Shown: positions 9,109 through 18,433, counted from the stretch's first letter. The stretch: DNA of 64,000 nucleotides from Falsihalocynthiibacter sp042445055 (GCF_042445055.1 NZ_CP170339.1:372001-436000); one strand, 5' to 3'. Numbers and translations: made by a program. The notes: generated by a model not told the origin, from the letters alone.

Positions 9109-9795
9109 TTATTGCCTGTAGTTTTTTATTGCAGACCACATTCCAGCTGCTCGCATTTGCTGTGAGAGTTGGTCGAAGGAGCCGCTGACGTGTTTTTGAA
9201 TTACCTCACGAGCGCGGGCGGCGTCATTTGCTCTGAAGGCCGCAATCAGTTCACCATGTTGTTCGATGATTGTCGCAATACGCGTTGGACTAATGCGTAA
9301 CCGCGAAGAATGCACCGTCAGGGCCGTACGAAGGCGCTTCCATGTGTTGGCGGCGGCATCATTATAATGGTGATTTGCGATGAGGTAATGAAACTCGGAA
9401 TCCAATTGGCGCAAGCTATAGAGATCATCGGGATCAAGCGCGATGATCTTCTTGTGGACCACTTCAAGTTGGTCGACGACTTCCGGAAGCGCGTATTCGG
9501 CAAACCACTCGACGAAGTACGGCTCAAGCAACTGAAGCACTTCAAAAATGTTCTGAATGGTGTTTGCGTTTGCGGATACAATTACGGCGCCTTTGTTCGG
9601 CAGAATCTCGACAAACCCTTCACCCTGCATCCGCCGCAGCACTTCGCGCACAGGACTTGCACTTTGGCCATATTGTTTTGCCAGCGCCGAAACCTTTAGC
9701 CGATCTCCGCCCGAGAGCTTTCCCCGAAAGATGTCTTCCAGAATGGTTAAGTAGAGCGACTGCTCTTGATGCTGAAGCGCGTTCGGCTCTGCCAT
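9109..9795 (-). CDS. GntR-family regulator, FadR/FCD subfamily
   Basis: A 228-residue repressor-type protein. The N-terminal winged helix (residues 12-78) shows LYLTILEDIFRGKLSGGDRL, then LAKQYGQSASPVREVLRRM and FVEILPNKGAVI, the GntR pattern. Residues 85-215 are an all-helical FCD ligand domain with candidate metal ligands (an aspartate in LRQLDSEFHYLIA, a histidine in IIEQHGELIAAF, a histidine in VIQKHVSGSF). It is divergent from the enolase-superfamily dehydratase, and the 190-bp gap carries a perfect palindrome, so it probably represses that operon until a sugar acid or related acid binds. The ligand itself cannot be read from sequence. GGAGACC precedes the ATG at 9795. Confidence 0.93.
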   Translation of the reverse strand: MAEPNALQHQEQSLYLTILEDIFRGKLSGGDRLKVSALAKQYGQSASPVREVLRRMQGEGFVEILPNKGAVIVSANANTIQNIFEVLQLLEPYFVEWFAEYALPEVVDQLEVVHKKIIALDPDDLYSLRQLDSEFHYLIANHHYNDAAANTWKRLRTALTVHSSRLRISPTRIATIIEQHGELIAAFRANDAARAREVIQKHVSGSFDQLSQQMRAAGMWSAIKNYRQ

Positions 9796-9918
9796 ACTGG
9801 TCTCCTGATGAATGCGGCTTCATCATTCTAGTACGATTTTTATAATTTAGTAGAGCATTTGTAAAATTAATTCCCCATTATTTTCAATATCTTGAGTTTT
9901 TAGTCATACCATATATAA

Positions 9919-9936
9919 AAAATAGTCGACTATTTT
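9919..9936. promoter_or_regulatory. Perfect 18-bp palindrome, likely GntR operator
   Basis: AAAATAGTC followed by its exact reverse complement GACTATTTT, centred in the divergent gap between the GntR gene and the dehydratase operon. The core TAGTCGACTA resembles the T-N-G-T...A-C-N-A operators known for FadR-subfamily regulators, though with two rather than three central bases. It lies about 50 bp before the dehydratase start, suitable for repression. Confidence 0.65.
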
Positions 9937-9985
9937 GATTAAATGATAATAGTATGAACCCAATCATGACGATTCGGAGTTATCA

Positions 9986-11224
9986 ATGGCCGACAAAGCG
10001 CAGATCGCCACAAAACCAGAAACGGCACAGTTCACAGCGGCACAACTAATTCGGCAAAGTGCGGCGCAGAAGGCCAGAATTGCCGAAATCACACCGTTAA
10101 TTGCGCGCGTGGGACTGCGGAACCAGCTCTTGGTAAAGGTTACAACCGAAGATGGCCTTGTGGGGTGGGGCGAAAGCGGCATGTCTGGCCGTGAGCAATC
10201 TGTGGCCGCTACAATCCAACACTATTCCAGCTTCTTGGTAGGGCAGGACTCCCGCAATATTTCTCGGATCTGGCAGGAAAGCTATCGCAGCCAGTACTTT
10301 GAGGGTGGCCGTATTCTGGCGGCTGCAATCTCCGCAATTGATATCGCCTTATATGATCTCTTGGGAAAGCGCCTCGGAGTGCCGGTGTATCAGCTACTCG
10401 GTGGCAAACAGCGCGATGTTGTCCCGACGTTTGGGACCTCGATGGGGAAAACGACAGAGCAGCTTCTCAAAGAGATCGGTATGCTCATTGATCAGGGCTG
10501 GACATGTGTGCGCACTTATCCCGGTAGCTTTGACGATAGCGAGATTTTCGACCCTCGCGCGTCCCTGAGCAAAACTGCAGAAGAGTTGATCGCGATCCGC
10601 GAGGCATACGGCAAGAGCATATGTTTGGGCGTGGATATGCACCATCGCTATACCGTGGCCGAGGCGGCGGACTTCTGCGCAATGATGCCACGTGGGACAC
10701 TGAATTTTATCGAAGAGCCGATCCGCTCTGAAACTCCCGAGGCCTATGCATCGCTTCGCCGCATGACCGAAATTCCGTTTGCGGTGGGCGAAGAGTTTGC
10801 TTCCAAATGGGAGGCCGCGCGTTTTCTTGATGCCGGAATGACCCAATATATGCGTCTGGACATCAGTAATATCGGCGGCTTTACCGAAGCGATGAAGGTC
10901 GCGGCCATGAGCGAGCGCCACTACGTCGACGTGATGCCACACAATCCGCTCGGGCCGGTCTGTACGGCGGCGAGCGTTCATATGTCAGCGGCGATCCCGA
11001 ACTTTAGCTGGCTGGAAACACGTCAGACAGTTGTTGAAAATCTCGGGTATCACGACGCATCCCTGTTCCCAAAGCAGATCAAAATGAACGGTCCTGACTA
11101 CTTGCTACCTGATGAGCCCGGCTTGGGCATCGAGGTCAACGAAGACGCGCTGCGCAAGCAGGTCGCGACACATGTAGAAGGACCTCATCTCAGAAGGCCC
11201 GACGGGTCGGTCACTAACTGGTGA
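9986..11224 (+). CDS. Enolase-superfamily sugar-acid dehydratase (mandelate racemase/galactonate dehydratase-like)
   Basis: A 412-residue enzyme. Residues 35-150 form the capping domain; residues 155-375 form the barrel. The three metal ligands are visible: D in GVDMHHRYT, E in FIEEPI, and E in VGEEFASKW. The histidine after the first ligand and VMPHNPLGPVCTAA near the end match the dehydratase branch (galactonate/mannonate type), where a histidine acts as acid and base. It should convert an aldonic acid to a 2-keto-3-deoxy acid, but the substrate cannot be chosen from sequence. It heads an apparent operon with the ABC importer that starts 35 bp later and is divergent from a GntR regulator, so both likely serve uptake and breakdown of the same compound. 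Confidence 0.85.
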   Translation: MADKAQIATKPETAQFTAAQLIRQSAAQKARIAEITPLIARVGLRNQLLVKVTTEDGLVGWGESGMSGREQSVAATIQHYSSFLVGQDSRNISRIWQESYRSQYFEGGRILAAAISAIDIALYDLLGKRLGVPVYQLLGGKQRDVVPTFGTSMGKTTEQLLKEIGMLIDQGWTCVRTYPGSFDDSEIFDPRASLSKTAEELIAIREAYGKSICLGVDMHHRYTVAEAADFCAMMPRGTLNFIEEPIRSETPEAYASLRRMTEIPFAVGEEFASKWEAARFLDAGMTQYMRLDISNIGGFTEAMKVAAMSERHYVDVMPHNPLGPVCTAASVHMSAAIPNFSWLETRQTVVENLGYHDASLFPKQIKMNGPDYLLPDEPGLGIEVNEDALRKQVATHVEGPHLRRPDGSVTNW

Positions 11225-11259
11225 ACTAAAAGACTAACCATTCAATAGAGGAGGACAGA

Positions 11260-13188
11260 ATGGGACTACACTTGAAGATGAAAGGGCTACTTGCAACGTC
11301 CGTTGCGGGCCTATGTCTTGCGGGGGCAGCCTTTGGCGCGGACTATAAAGAGGCGCCGATGCTTGCCGAGCAAGTTGCCGCCGGCACTTTGCCAGAGGTC
11401 CAGGATCGCCTTCCCACCGAACCGATGGTTCTTGAAACACTAGACTCCATTGGTGAATATGGCGGCACATTGCGCCGCGCCATATTGGGAGGCGGGGATC
11501 AGCACAACATCGTACGGCTGATCTCGAATGAGAATCTCGTGCGTTGGAGTGCCGACTGGAGCACTGTGCACCCGAATATCGCAGAGAGCTATGAGGTCTC
11601 TGAGGATGCAACAACCTTTACTTTCAAGCTGCGCGAAGGAATGAAATGGTCGGACGGCGAACCGTTTACCGTTGACGACATCATGTTCTGGAGCGAAGTC
11701 TTTAACGATGATCGCCTGACGCAATCACAGCACCCGAACTTTGTTGGTCCGAGCGGTCCGGTAGAAGTCACCAAAATTGACGAGACGACTGTCGAGTTTA
11801 AGTTCGCCGAGCCAAACGGCCTGTTCCTGCAAAACATGGCGTATGGCTATGGCTACTACGTGGTGAACTATCCTGCGCATTATCTGAAGCAATTCCACGC
11901 GGACTATAACCCCGACGTTCAAGCGTTGGTTGATGCCGAGCCTGCTGCCGCTGATTGGATGGCGTTGTTCAACCTGAAATCCGGCCCGATGCATACGCCG
12001 ATTTTCTGGCAAAACGTCGACCGCCCAACATTGCACCCATGGCATTTGACGACTGCCTATGGCGCTTCTGATCGCGTCGTTGCGGAACGGAATCCTTACT
12101 ACTTCAAGGTAGATTCCGAAGGCCAGCAATTGCCCTATATCGACCGCGTGACTTGGGATCAGGTTGAAGATCCTGAAAGTATCCTGTTGAAAGCATTCAA
12201 CGGCGAGATCGACTATATGGCGCGCCATATCGGGCGTGCATCCAACCTTGCATCTCTGACCGACAACAAAGAGCGAGGACAGTACGATTTCTACCAAGTG
12301 GGCGATATCACCGCGAGCCAAGCGGCTTTGATGCTGAATCTCAATAATAGCGACCCTGTTAAGCGCGAGATCGTAAACACATTCGAGTTCCGCAAAGCGC
12401 TTAGTCATGCGGTGGACCGTCAGGAAATCATCGACCTCGTATATCTAGGTGTTGGCAATCCGGTGCAGACTTCACCGCATCCGTTGTCGCCTTTGTATAA
12501 CGAGGAGTGGTCTACGCAGCACACAGAGTTCGATCCCGAACTGGCAAATGAGTTGTTGGACGGTATTGGTCTTGATCAACGCGACTCCGACGGGTTCCGT
12601 TTGGGGCCGGACGGCAACCGCTTTACTTTGGTGTTCTTGGTCGCTGATGTGTTTGGCTTCCAGTACCCTGATGTTATGGAAATCGTTGCGGAGCAGGCCG
12701 CCGAGGTTGGATTGGATATTCAGGTACGCGCCACTGACCGCTCACGCCTGAATGAGCTGACCCAGAATGCCGAGCACGATGGCTATATCTGGAATTGTCC
12801 GGGCGGTTTGGTTGATGCCTACACCAACCCCGATTGTTACTTGCCGCGTCCGGCGATCATTCACTTTGCTCCGGAATGGGCGAAATGGGGTGTAAACCCA
12901 AGCACAGGCGAGGAACCTCCGGCAGATATCAAAGCACTGTTTGAGGCCTACAAAGGTGTAACTGCTTCTGCTGATCCTGCTGCACAGGAAGAAGCGCTCA
13001 AGAAACTGATCGACCAAGCAGCAGGGCAACTCCTGACGATTGGCCTGCGACAAGTGGATGGGGCCTTCGGGATCGCGCGGAACAATTTGCGCAATTACCC
13101 TGACCCAATGCCCATCGCTGGACAGCTTTGGACACCGGCGCCATACACTGCGCAATACTATTTCGAAGGTGGCGACAACCTGAAATAA
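11260..13188 (+). CDS. ABC transporter substrate-binding protein, SBP_bac_5 (peptide/oligosaccharide type)
   Basis: A 642-residue periplasmic protein with an export signal (GLLATSVAGLCLAGAAFGA, cleavage near residue 27). The cluster-C signature begins around residue 100 (TFTFKLREGMKWSDGEPFTVDDI) and the second lobe includes FRKALSHAVDRQEIIDLVY. It is about 100 residues longer than DppA or OppA, like family members that bind oligosaccharides or large ligands. GGAGGACAG precedes the ATG. Its position behind a sugar-acid dehydratase favours a carbohydrate-derived ligand over peptides, by inference. A 12-bp hairpin separates it from the permease genes. Confidence 0.92.
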   Translation: MGLHLKMKGLLATSVAGLCLAGAAFGADYKEAPMLAEQVAAGTLPEVQDRLPTEPMVLETLDSIGEYGGTLRRAILGGGDQHNIVRLISNENLVRWSADWSTVHPNIAESYEVSEDATTFTFKLREGMKWSDGEPFTVDDIMFWSEVFNDDRLTQSQHPNFVGPSGPVEVTKIDETTVEFKFAEPNGLFLQNMAYGYGYYVVNYPAHYLKQFHADYNPDVQALVDAEPAAADWMALFNLKSGPMHTPIFWQNVDRPTLHPWHLTTAYGASDRVVAERNPYYFKVDSEGQQLPYIDRVTWDQVEDPESILLKAFNGEIDYMARHIGRASNLASLTDNKERGQYDFYQVGDITASQAALMLNLNNSDPVKREIVNTFEFRKALSHAVDRQEIIDLVYLGVGNPVQTSPHPLSPLYNEEWSTQHTEFDPELANELLDGIGLDQRDSDGFRLGPDGNRFTLVFLVADVFGFQYPDVMEIVAEQAAEVGLDIQVRATDRSRLNELTQNAEHDGYIWNCPGGLVDAYTNPDCYLPRPAIIHFAPEWAKWGVNPSTGEEPPADIKALFEAYKGVTASADPAAQEEALKKLIDQAAGQLLTIGLRQVDGAFGIARNNLRNYPDPMPIAGQLWTPAPYTAQYYFEGGDNLK

Positions 13189-13246
13189 GTCGTCCCTCGA
13201 ACGGGTCATGTCTGCTTCTCTCTTAAGCTGGCATGATTTAGCACCG

Positions 13247-13286
13247 GTGGAGTCGCCGTATTTGTCCTCCGCGGCGGCGGCTCCAC
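13247..13286 (+). promoter_or_regulatory. Intercistronic hairpin between binding protein and permeases
   Basis: GTGGAGTCGCCG pairs with CGGCGGCTCCAC over 12 bp (one G-U), loop 16 nt, with no T run after it. It is likely an mRNA-stabilising or attenuating hairpin that keeps binding-protein levels above permease levels. Confidence 0.6.
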
Positions 13287-13312
13287 AATTAGATTGATTA
13301 AGGCCCGAACCA

Positions 13313-14296
13313 ATGCTCAGTTTCGTTTATCGCCGATTGCTCTACATGATCCCGACCGTGTTCTTGGTCTCGATCGTGACGTTTGCTATCATCCAACTTC
13401 CTCCCGGAGACTATCTGGACACGCTCGCTGCAGAACTCAGCGATTCCGGCGGTTTGGACGCGGGTACCCAGCAGGCGCTGCGCGATCAATACGGACTGGG
13501 GCAGCCGATGTATGTTCAATACTACAAATGGATGAAGGGCATCCTGCTGCACGGAAATTTCGGAATTTCCTTCGAGAAGAACCTACCCGTAAATGACTTG
13601 ATTTGGGATCGTCTCGGGTGGACCTTCGGGATTTCCTTGATGACACTGGCATTTATCTGGGCAACTGCGCTCCCGATTGGGATCTATTCTGCCGTCAAGA
13701 AATACTCGGCAGGGGATTATATCGCGACATTCTTTGGATTCATCGGGCTTGCAATCCCGAATTTCCTGCTGGCGCTGGTTATGATGTATGTATCCTTCAA
13801 GTATTTCGGGCAAAGTGTTGGTGGATTAGTCAGTCCAGAATACATCGATCAACCGTGGTCCCTCGAGAAGTTCGGCAATCTGATGTCGCGTATATGGATG
13901 CCGATCGTTGTTGTTGGCACATCCGGCGCTGCTGCCCTGATCCGTATTATGCGCGCAAACCTTCTAGATGAACTTTACCGACCTTATGTTGTGACCGCTC
14001 GCGCAAAAGGGATGAGCGAATTTCAACTGCTCATGAAGTATCCAGTTCGCGTCGCGTTGAACCCGTTTATTTCAACCATCGGTTGGATTTTGCCCACTCT
14101 CGTGTCCGGCGAGATTATTGTAGCAGTGGTGATGAACCTACCCACCACGGGTCCGCTCTTGCTGCGCGCGCTATTGGTGCAGGATATGTATCTTGCTGGT
14201 TCGCTTATCTTTATTGTCTCCATCCTAACCGTTCTGGGCACCTTGTTGTCGGATGTTTTGTTGGCGTGGATTGACCCAAGGATCCGTTATCAATGA
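13313..14296 (+). CDS. ABC transporter permease, DppB/OppB type
   Basis: A 327-residue inner-membrane protein opening with the DppB-type N-terminus (FVYRRLLYMIPTVFLVSIVTF) and the periplasmic segment PPGDYLDTL. About six membrane helices follow. The cytoplasmic EAA loop for ATPase contact is near residues 221-245 (YVVTARAKGMSEFQLLMKYP). The C-terminus LLSDVLLAWIDPRIRYQ is the normal family ending. Its stop overlaps the next start (ATGA at 14293), showing translational coupling with the DppC-type permease. Together they form the membrane channel for the ligand captured by the preceding binding protein. Confidence 0.93.
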   Translation: MLSFVYRRLLYMIPTVFLVSIVTFAIIQLPPGDYLDTLAAELSDSGGLDAGTQQALRDQYGLGQPMYVQYYKWMKGILLHGNFGISFEKNLPVNDLIWDRLGWTFGISLMTLAFIWATALPIGIYSAVKKYSAGDYIATFFGFIGLAIPNFLLALVMMYVSFKYFGQSVGGLVSPEYIDQPWSLEKFGNLMSRIWMPIVVVGTSGAAALIRIMRANLLDELYRPYVVTARAKGMSEFQLLMKYPVRVALNPFISTIGWILPTLVSGEIIVAVVMNLPTTGPLLLRALLVQDMYLAGSLIFIVSILTVLGTLLSDVLLAWIDPRIRYQ

Positions 14297-15432
14297 CAAC
14301 ACTCGCAACAAATTCACCCATAGTGGACGAAACCGAGGCCCCGAACGTGCTTGGCCCTTGGGCGCTGATGTGGCGCAAGTTCAAACGCCATAAGGTCGCC
14401 TACGTGAGCCTTTGGCTTGTTGGACTTATCTATCTAATGGCAATTCTCGGGCCTTTTCTGGCACCGGGAGACGCAGCCGATACCAATCGTCGCGCCATTT
14501 TCCAGCCGCCTCAGGGTGTTCATTTCATTGTCGAGGACGCAGAGGGCAACCGTAGCTTCCAACTACACGCCAAGAAAATGGCGATGCAAATAGATAGCGC
14601 CACGATGCGCCGTACCTACGAGCCCGACCCAGAAAAAATCATCCCTTTGGGCTTTTTCGTACGTGGTGCCGAATATGAGTTTTGGGGCATGATAAAGTCG
14701 GATCGGCATCTGTTTGGCCCTGTAAATCCAAAAGATCGCGTGTATTTCCTCGGCGCGGACCGTCTTGGGCGTGATATGATGAGCCGGATCATCATAGGCA
14801 CCAAAGTATCAATGTCGATTGGCCTTGTAGGGGTTGTGGTATCGTTGATCGTGGGCGTTACACTCGGCGGAATATCCGGTTTTTACGGCGGCTTGGTGGA
14901 CAACCTGATCCAACGCTTGATCGAGTTCCTGCGCTCAATACCGACCATTCCACTCTGGATGGGGCTGGCAGCTGCCATTCCTTTGGGTTGGCCCCCTTTG
15001 CGGACCTACTTTGTCGTGACCCTGATTGTGTCAATGATCGGCTGGACCTCGTTGGCGCGAGAAGTGCGTGGGAAATTCCTCGCGATGCGCGGCGAAGATT
15101 TCATTATCGCCGCACGCCTTGACGGGCTTACCGACTGGGAGGTGATCCGCAAGCATATGGTGCCGAACTTCTCCAGCCACATTATCGCATCCCTGACGTT
15201 GGCAATACCGTTGATGATCATGGCCGAAACATCGCTTAGCTTCTTGGGCATAGGTTTGCAGCCCCCGATCATATCTTGGGGAACCCTGCTGAAAGAGGCT
15301 CAAAACATCCGCTCCATCGTCGAGGCCCCTTGGTTGCTCATTGCGCCTGGTTCGATGATAGTTCTTGCCGTGCTGGCACTTAACTTCCTAGGGGACGGCC
15401 TCCGTGACGCCGCAGATCCAAATGCTCATTGA
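14293..15432 (+). CDS. ABC transporter permease, DppC/OppC type, with enlarged periplasmic segment
   Basis: A 379-residue permease, about 80 residues longer than DppC. After the first membrane helix (VAYVSLWLVGLIYLMAILG) comes an extra segment of roughly 85 residues (about 60-145, including HFIVEDAEGNRSFQLHAKK) before the standard GADRLGRDMMSRIIIGTKVS motif. The EAA loop follows near residues 265-290 (FIIAARLDGLTDWEVIRKH). The large segment should face the periplasm and may dock the oversized binding protein. Its 3' end overlaps the start of the ATPase gene. Confidence 0.92.
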   Translation: MTTLATNSPIVDETEAPNVLGPWALMWRKFKRHKVAYVSLWLVGLIYLMAILGPFLAPGDAADTNRRAIFQPPQGVHFIVEDAEGNRSFQLHAKKMAMQIDSATMRRTYEPDPEKIIPLGFFVRGAEYEFWGMIKSDRHLFGPVNPKDRVYFLGADRLGRDMMSRIIIGTKVSMSIGLVGVVVSLIVGVTLGGISGFYGGLVDNLIQRLIEFLRSIPTIPLWMGLAAAIPLGWPPLRTYFVVTLIVSMIGWTSLAREVRGKFLAMRGEDFIIAARLDGLTDWEVIRKHMVPNFSSHIIASLTLAIPLMIMAETSLSFLGIGLQPPIISWGTLLKEAQNIRSIVEAPWLLIAPGSMIVLAVLALNFLGDGLRDAADPNAH

Positions 15433-17182
15433 TCCGAAAACCACAATCGAACAGCCGCTGGTTCAAATACGCGGATTGAAAACGCAATTCTTCACCGAAG
15501 ATGGAGTCGTCACGGCCGTGGACGGGGTCGACCTGGACGTAATGGCAAACCGAACTTTGGTCGTGTTGGGGCAGAGTGGCTCGGGCAAATCAATTATGGC
15601 GCGCTCCATACTGCGCATCGTCGACAAGCCGGGGAAAATCACGCAAGGCTCTATCGTTTATAACCACGCAGACGGAAGATCTATTGACCTTGCCAAAATG
15701 CGAGCGGGCGCCCCTGAGGTGCGCGAAATTCGTGGTGGCGATATTTCGATGATCTTCCAAGAGCCGATGTCCTCGCTGGGTCCGATCACCAAAATCGGCA
15801 AGCAGATCGTCGAAACGATCATGCTGCATCGAAATGTCTCCAAGGTTGAAGCAAAAGAAATCGCGATTGATTTGCTTGATCGCGTTGGGATTCCTCGTCC
15901 AGCAGAACGATTCGAGGCTTATCCCTTTGAACTGTCAGGTGGAATGCGTCAGCGCGCAATGATTGCAATGGCGCTATCGTGCGAGCCGCGTCTGTTGATC
16001 GCAGATGAACCAAGCACAGCACTTGATGTGACCACGCAAGCCCAAATTCTGGACCTGATCGCGGAATTGAAAGAAGAACGCCAAATGGGCGTGATGCTTA
16101 TCACCCACGATATGGGTGTGGCCGCTCAGGTCGCCGAGGATATCGTCGTCATGTATCATGGCAAGATCGTTGAGAAAAACGACGTATACTCGATCTTTGA
16201 ATCTCCCAAGCATCCCTATACGCGCGCGCTTTTGGCCTCGGTGCCAAAACTCGGCGGTCAACGTGTGCAGCGCCTGCCGGATATTCATGAACTACTGAAA
16301 AACCCGGAGAACCCACCAGAGTTGATCCCCGCAAAACCGCGCCCCCCAGCAGGAGAGCCAATCGTTAAGGTGCGTAACCTGAGTATCGAATTTCCCGTTG
16401 GGGGCGGAATGTTTAGCAAGCCGTCTGGAACGATCAAAGCGGTGAACAACGTGTCGTTCGACGTTCTGCGTGGTGAAACGTTCGGAATTGTCGGCGAGAG
16501 CGGTTCGGGTAAATCGACGCTAAGTCGCGCAATTATGGGCATTCTCCCGCCTACGTCCGGAGATATTGAATTCTTGCGGCAGGATAAGCCCGCAGCGAAT
16601 ATCGCGAAGGCGAACAAGCATGAAATGCGTGAGATTTGGCGCGATATGCGGATGGTATTTCAAGACCCGCAATCGTCCCTAAATCCGCGCTTGCGGGTTA
16701 TTGATCTGATCGGTCAATGTATCGAAAAGGCAGAGGGCCTGGGACGCAAAGAGCTCACCGACCGTGTGGCGAAACTTCTCTCGCAGGTTGGGTTGAGCCC
16801 TGAATATCTATTGCGTCATCCGAATGCATTCTCGGGTGGCCAACGTCAGCGCCTTGGCGTTGCGCGCGCATTGGCGACACGGCCTGAGCTGGTAATCGCA
16901 GACGAAGCGGTATCCGCGTTGGATGTGCCCATTCAGGCGCAGGTCTTGAACCTATTGCAGGACCTTCAGGAAGAATTTGCTCTGACGTATATCTTTATCT
17001 CGCATGATCTCGCAGTGGTGGATCATATCTGTGATCGCGTTGCGGTTATGTATAAGGGCGAAATGGTTGAGTTGCTGACCCGTGAAGAACTAGCAGCAGG
17101 GCCAAAGCACCCGTACACTAAGTCTTTGCTGTCAGCAGTGCCTATTCCTGATCCACATCAGCGTCATCGAGAACGCGCCTAA
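15404..17182 (+). CDS. Fused double ABC ATPase, DppD-DppF type
   Basis: A 592-residue protein with two full nucleotide-binding domains. The first has Walker A GQSGSGKS, signature LSGGMRQR and Walker B LLIADEPSTALD; the second has GESGSGKST, FSGGQRQR and LVIADEAVSALD. In the second Walker B the usual DEP is DEA. Each half ends with the oligopeptide-transporter C-terminal extension (HPYTRALLASVPKL and HPYTKSLLSAVPIPDP). It should power the importer made by the two preceding permeases. The GTG at 15404, after TAGGGGAC, is preferred over the ATG at 15422; both overlap the permease gene. Confidence 0.92.
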   Translation: MTPQIQMLIDPKTTIEQPLVQIRGLKTQFFTEDGVVTAVDGVDLDVMANRTLVVLGQSGSGKSIMARSILRIVDKPGKITQGSIVYNHADGRSIDLAKMRAGAPEVREIRGGDISMIFQEPMSSLGPITKIGKQIVETIMLHRNVSKVEAKEIAIDLLDRVGIPRPAERFEAYPFELSGGMRQRAMIAMALSCEPRLLIADEPSTALDVTTQAQILDLIAELKEERQMGVMLITHDMGVAAQVAEDIVVMYHGKIVEKNDVYSIFESPKHPYTRALLASVPKLGGQRVQRLPDIHELLKNPENPPELIPAKPRPPAGEPIVKVRNLSIEFPVGGGMFSKPSGTIKAVNNVSFDVLRGETFGIVGESGSGKSTLSRAIMGILPPTSGDIEFLRQDKPAANIAKANKHEMREIWRDMRMVFQDPQSSLNPRLRVIDLIGQCIEKAEGLGRKELTDRVAKLLSQVGLSPEYLLRHPNAFSGGQRQRLGVARALATRPELVIADEAVSALDVPIQAQVLNLLQDLQEEFALTYIFISHDLAVVDHICDRVAVMYKGEMVELLTREELAAGPKHPYTKSLLSAVPIPDPHQRHRERA

Positions 17183-17482
17183 GGTCGAGCAGATTCACTT
17201 GCGCTAATGAATGCCGAGTCCGAAAATCAGCTAGGGGCGTGGTAAAATTCGGATCTGCAACTTGGTACTAGTATCCATCTCAGTTTCCCGAACGGGCGGC
17301 GCGTCGGCAACAATGAGTGGGATGGTACGAAGACTAATGTTCCGAGTGCTAGTTTTGTACGACCAAATTCTCCTTGCAAGTTTAAAAGTAATTTGCAAAT
17401 GTGAAAGTGCCTGAATGCGAATGGGCGTGAATTTGGACGGCATGAGGCTCGTTTACGGTCGAATGCTTTGGGAGAGAGAAAC
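17183..17482. promoter_or_regulatory. Promoter region of the sugar ABC operon with TTGCAA boxes
   Basis: This 300-bp gap holds no credible gene. At 17375-17395 is TTGCAAGTTTAAAAGTAATT plus one T, matching 18 of 21 positions of a segment at 28788-28808 in another promoter. CTTGCAAG (17374-17381) and ATTTGCAAAT (17392-17401) are both perfect palindromes. They are probable operator halves for a regulator shared with the TRAP/dehydrogenase region. Confidence 0.5.
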
Positions 17483-18433
17483 ATGAAGAAACTACTAGCA
17501 GCGGCGGCGGCTGTCGCGATTACCGCAGTGAGCAGCGCTTATGCAGATGGAATCAAAATTGGTTTATCCGTCGACCAACTCTTTGAGAGTCGCGTCGCAG
17601 TAAACAACGGTATTAAGGCAGAGGCCGAAGATCGTGGTTTTGAAATCTTAGAAGTTGTGGCGGATGGTGACGCACAACAGCAAAACGCCCAGATTCAGTC
17701 ACTGATTACGCAGGAGGTTGATGCGATTCTCGTGTGCGCTGTGGATCAGAACACGATTGAACGTGCTCTTCTTGCCGCAAAGAAGGCGGGCATCCCCGTC
17801 GTAGCCTACGACCGCGACCTACCCGATAGTCGAGTCGTTCAAGCCTTTGTTGGTCCTGATTCCACCTTTGACGGTCGTTTGGCCGGCGAATACACTGCCG
17901 AGGCATTGAAAGATGTCGAAGGTGAAATCACCATTGTTGAACTTATTGGCGCCCTAAATGACCAGAATGGTATCGATCGTTCGAAAGGTTTCCGTGAAGG
18001 CATAGCCAAGTTGGACAACGTTAAACTAATTGAAGTTCCGACAGATTGGGACTCTGCGCGCGCGCTTTCTGGCACACAGAATGCTTTTCAAGCTAATTCA
18101 GATGTAAAGGCAGTGTTTGCAGCAACCGATACTCACATTCCTGCAGTAGAAACGGTGCTATCGGATTCAGGCAAGTTGGTGCCAGTTGGAGAAGAGGGCC
18201 ACGTGGTTGTGACGGGTGTGAACGGCTCTAACGACGGTTATCAAGCGGTTGTGAAAGGTGTCGCCGACGGATTTGTAGTAATGGGCACTGAGGCAACAGG
18301 TCGCAAGGCGGTTTCGCTTGTAGCTGACATTTTGGACGGTAAAGAAGTCGACCGCACGAACGTTATCCCCGGGGATTTTTACACTGGCGCCGATGCTGAG
18401 GCCAACAAGGCCATGATCTGGGGCGCAAAATAG
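17483..18433 (+). CDS. Sugar ABC transporter substrate-binding protein, ribose-binding type
   Basis: A 316-residue periplasmic binding protein of the RbsB class (Peripla_BP_4). The signal peptide MKKLLAAAAAVAITAVSSAYA is cleaved near residue 21. The fold then shows the repeated class I pattern: IKIGLSVDQLFESRV, AILVCAVDQNTIERALLAA, GIPVVAYDRDLP with the R/D pair that usually contacts a sugar, and VVVTGVNGSNDGY. The ATG at 17483 follows GGAGAGAGA; an upstream TTG is less likely. The gene is followed by a strong hairpin and then by permease, ATPase and second permease genes. Ligand class: monosaccharide, identity open. Confidence 0.93.
   Translation: MKKLLAAAAAVAITAVSSAYADGIKIGLSVDQLFESRVAVNNGIKAEAEDRGFEILEVVADGDAQQQNAQIQSLITQEVDAILVCAVDQNTIERALLAAKKAGIPVVAYDRDLPDSRVVQAFVGPDSTFDGRLAGEYTAEALKDVEGEITIVELIGALNDQNGIDRSKGFREGIAKLDNVKLIEVPTDWDSARALSGTQNAFQANSDVKAVFAATDTHIPAVETVLSDSGKLVPVGEEGHVVVTGVNGSNDGYQAVVKGVADGFVVMGTEATGRKAVSLVADILDGKEVDRTNVIPGDFYTGADAEANKAMIWGAK

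Noticed and set aside
10394..10981. Long antisense frame (195 residues) within the dehydratase gene
   Set aside because: The plus-strand gene has clear catalytic motifs; the antisense frame is a by-product of codon bias.
11725..12408. Long antisense frame (227 residues) within the substrate-binding-protein gene
   Set aside because: It lies wholly inside a well-supported gene and shows no domain.
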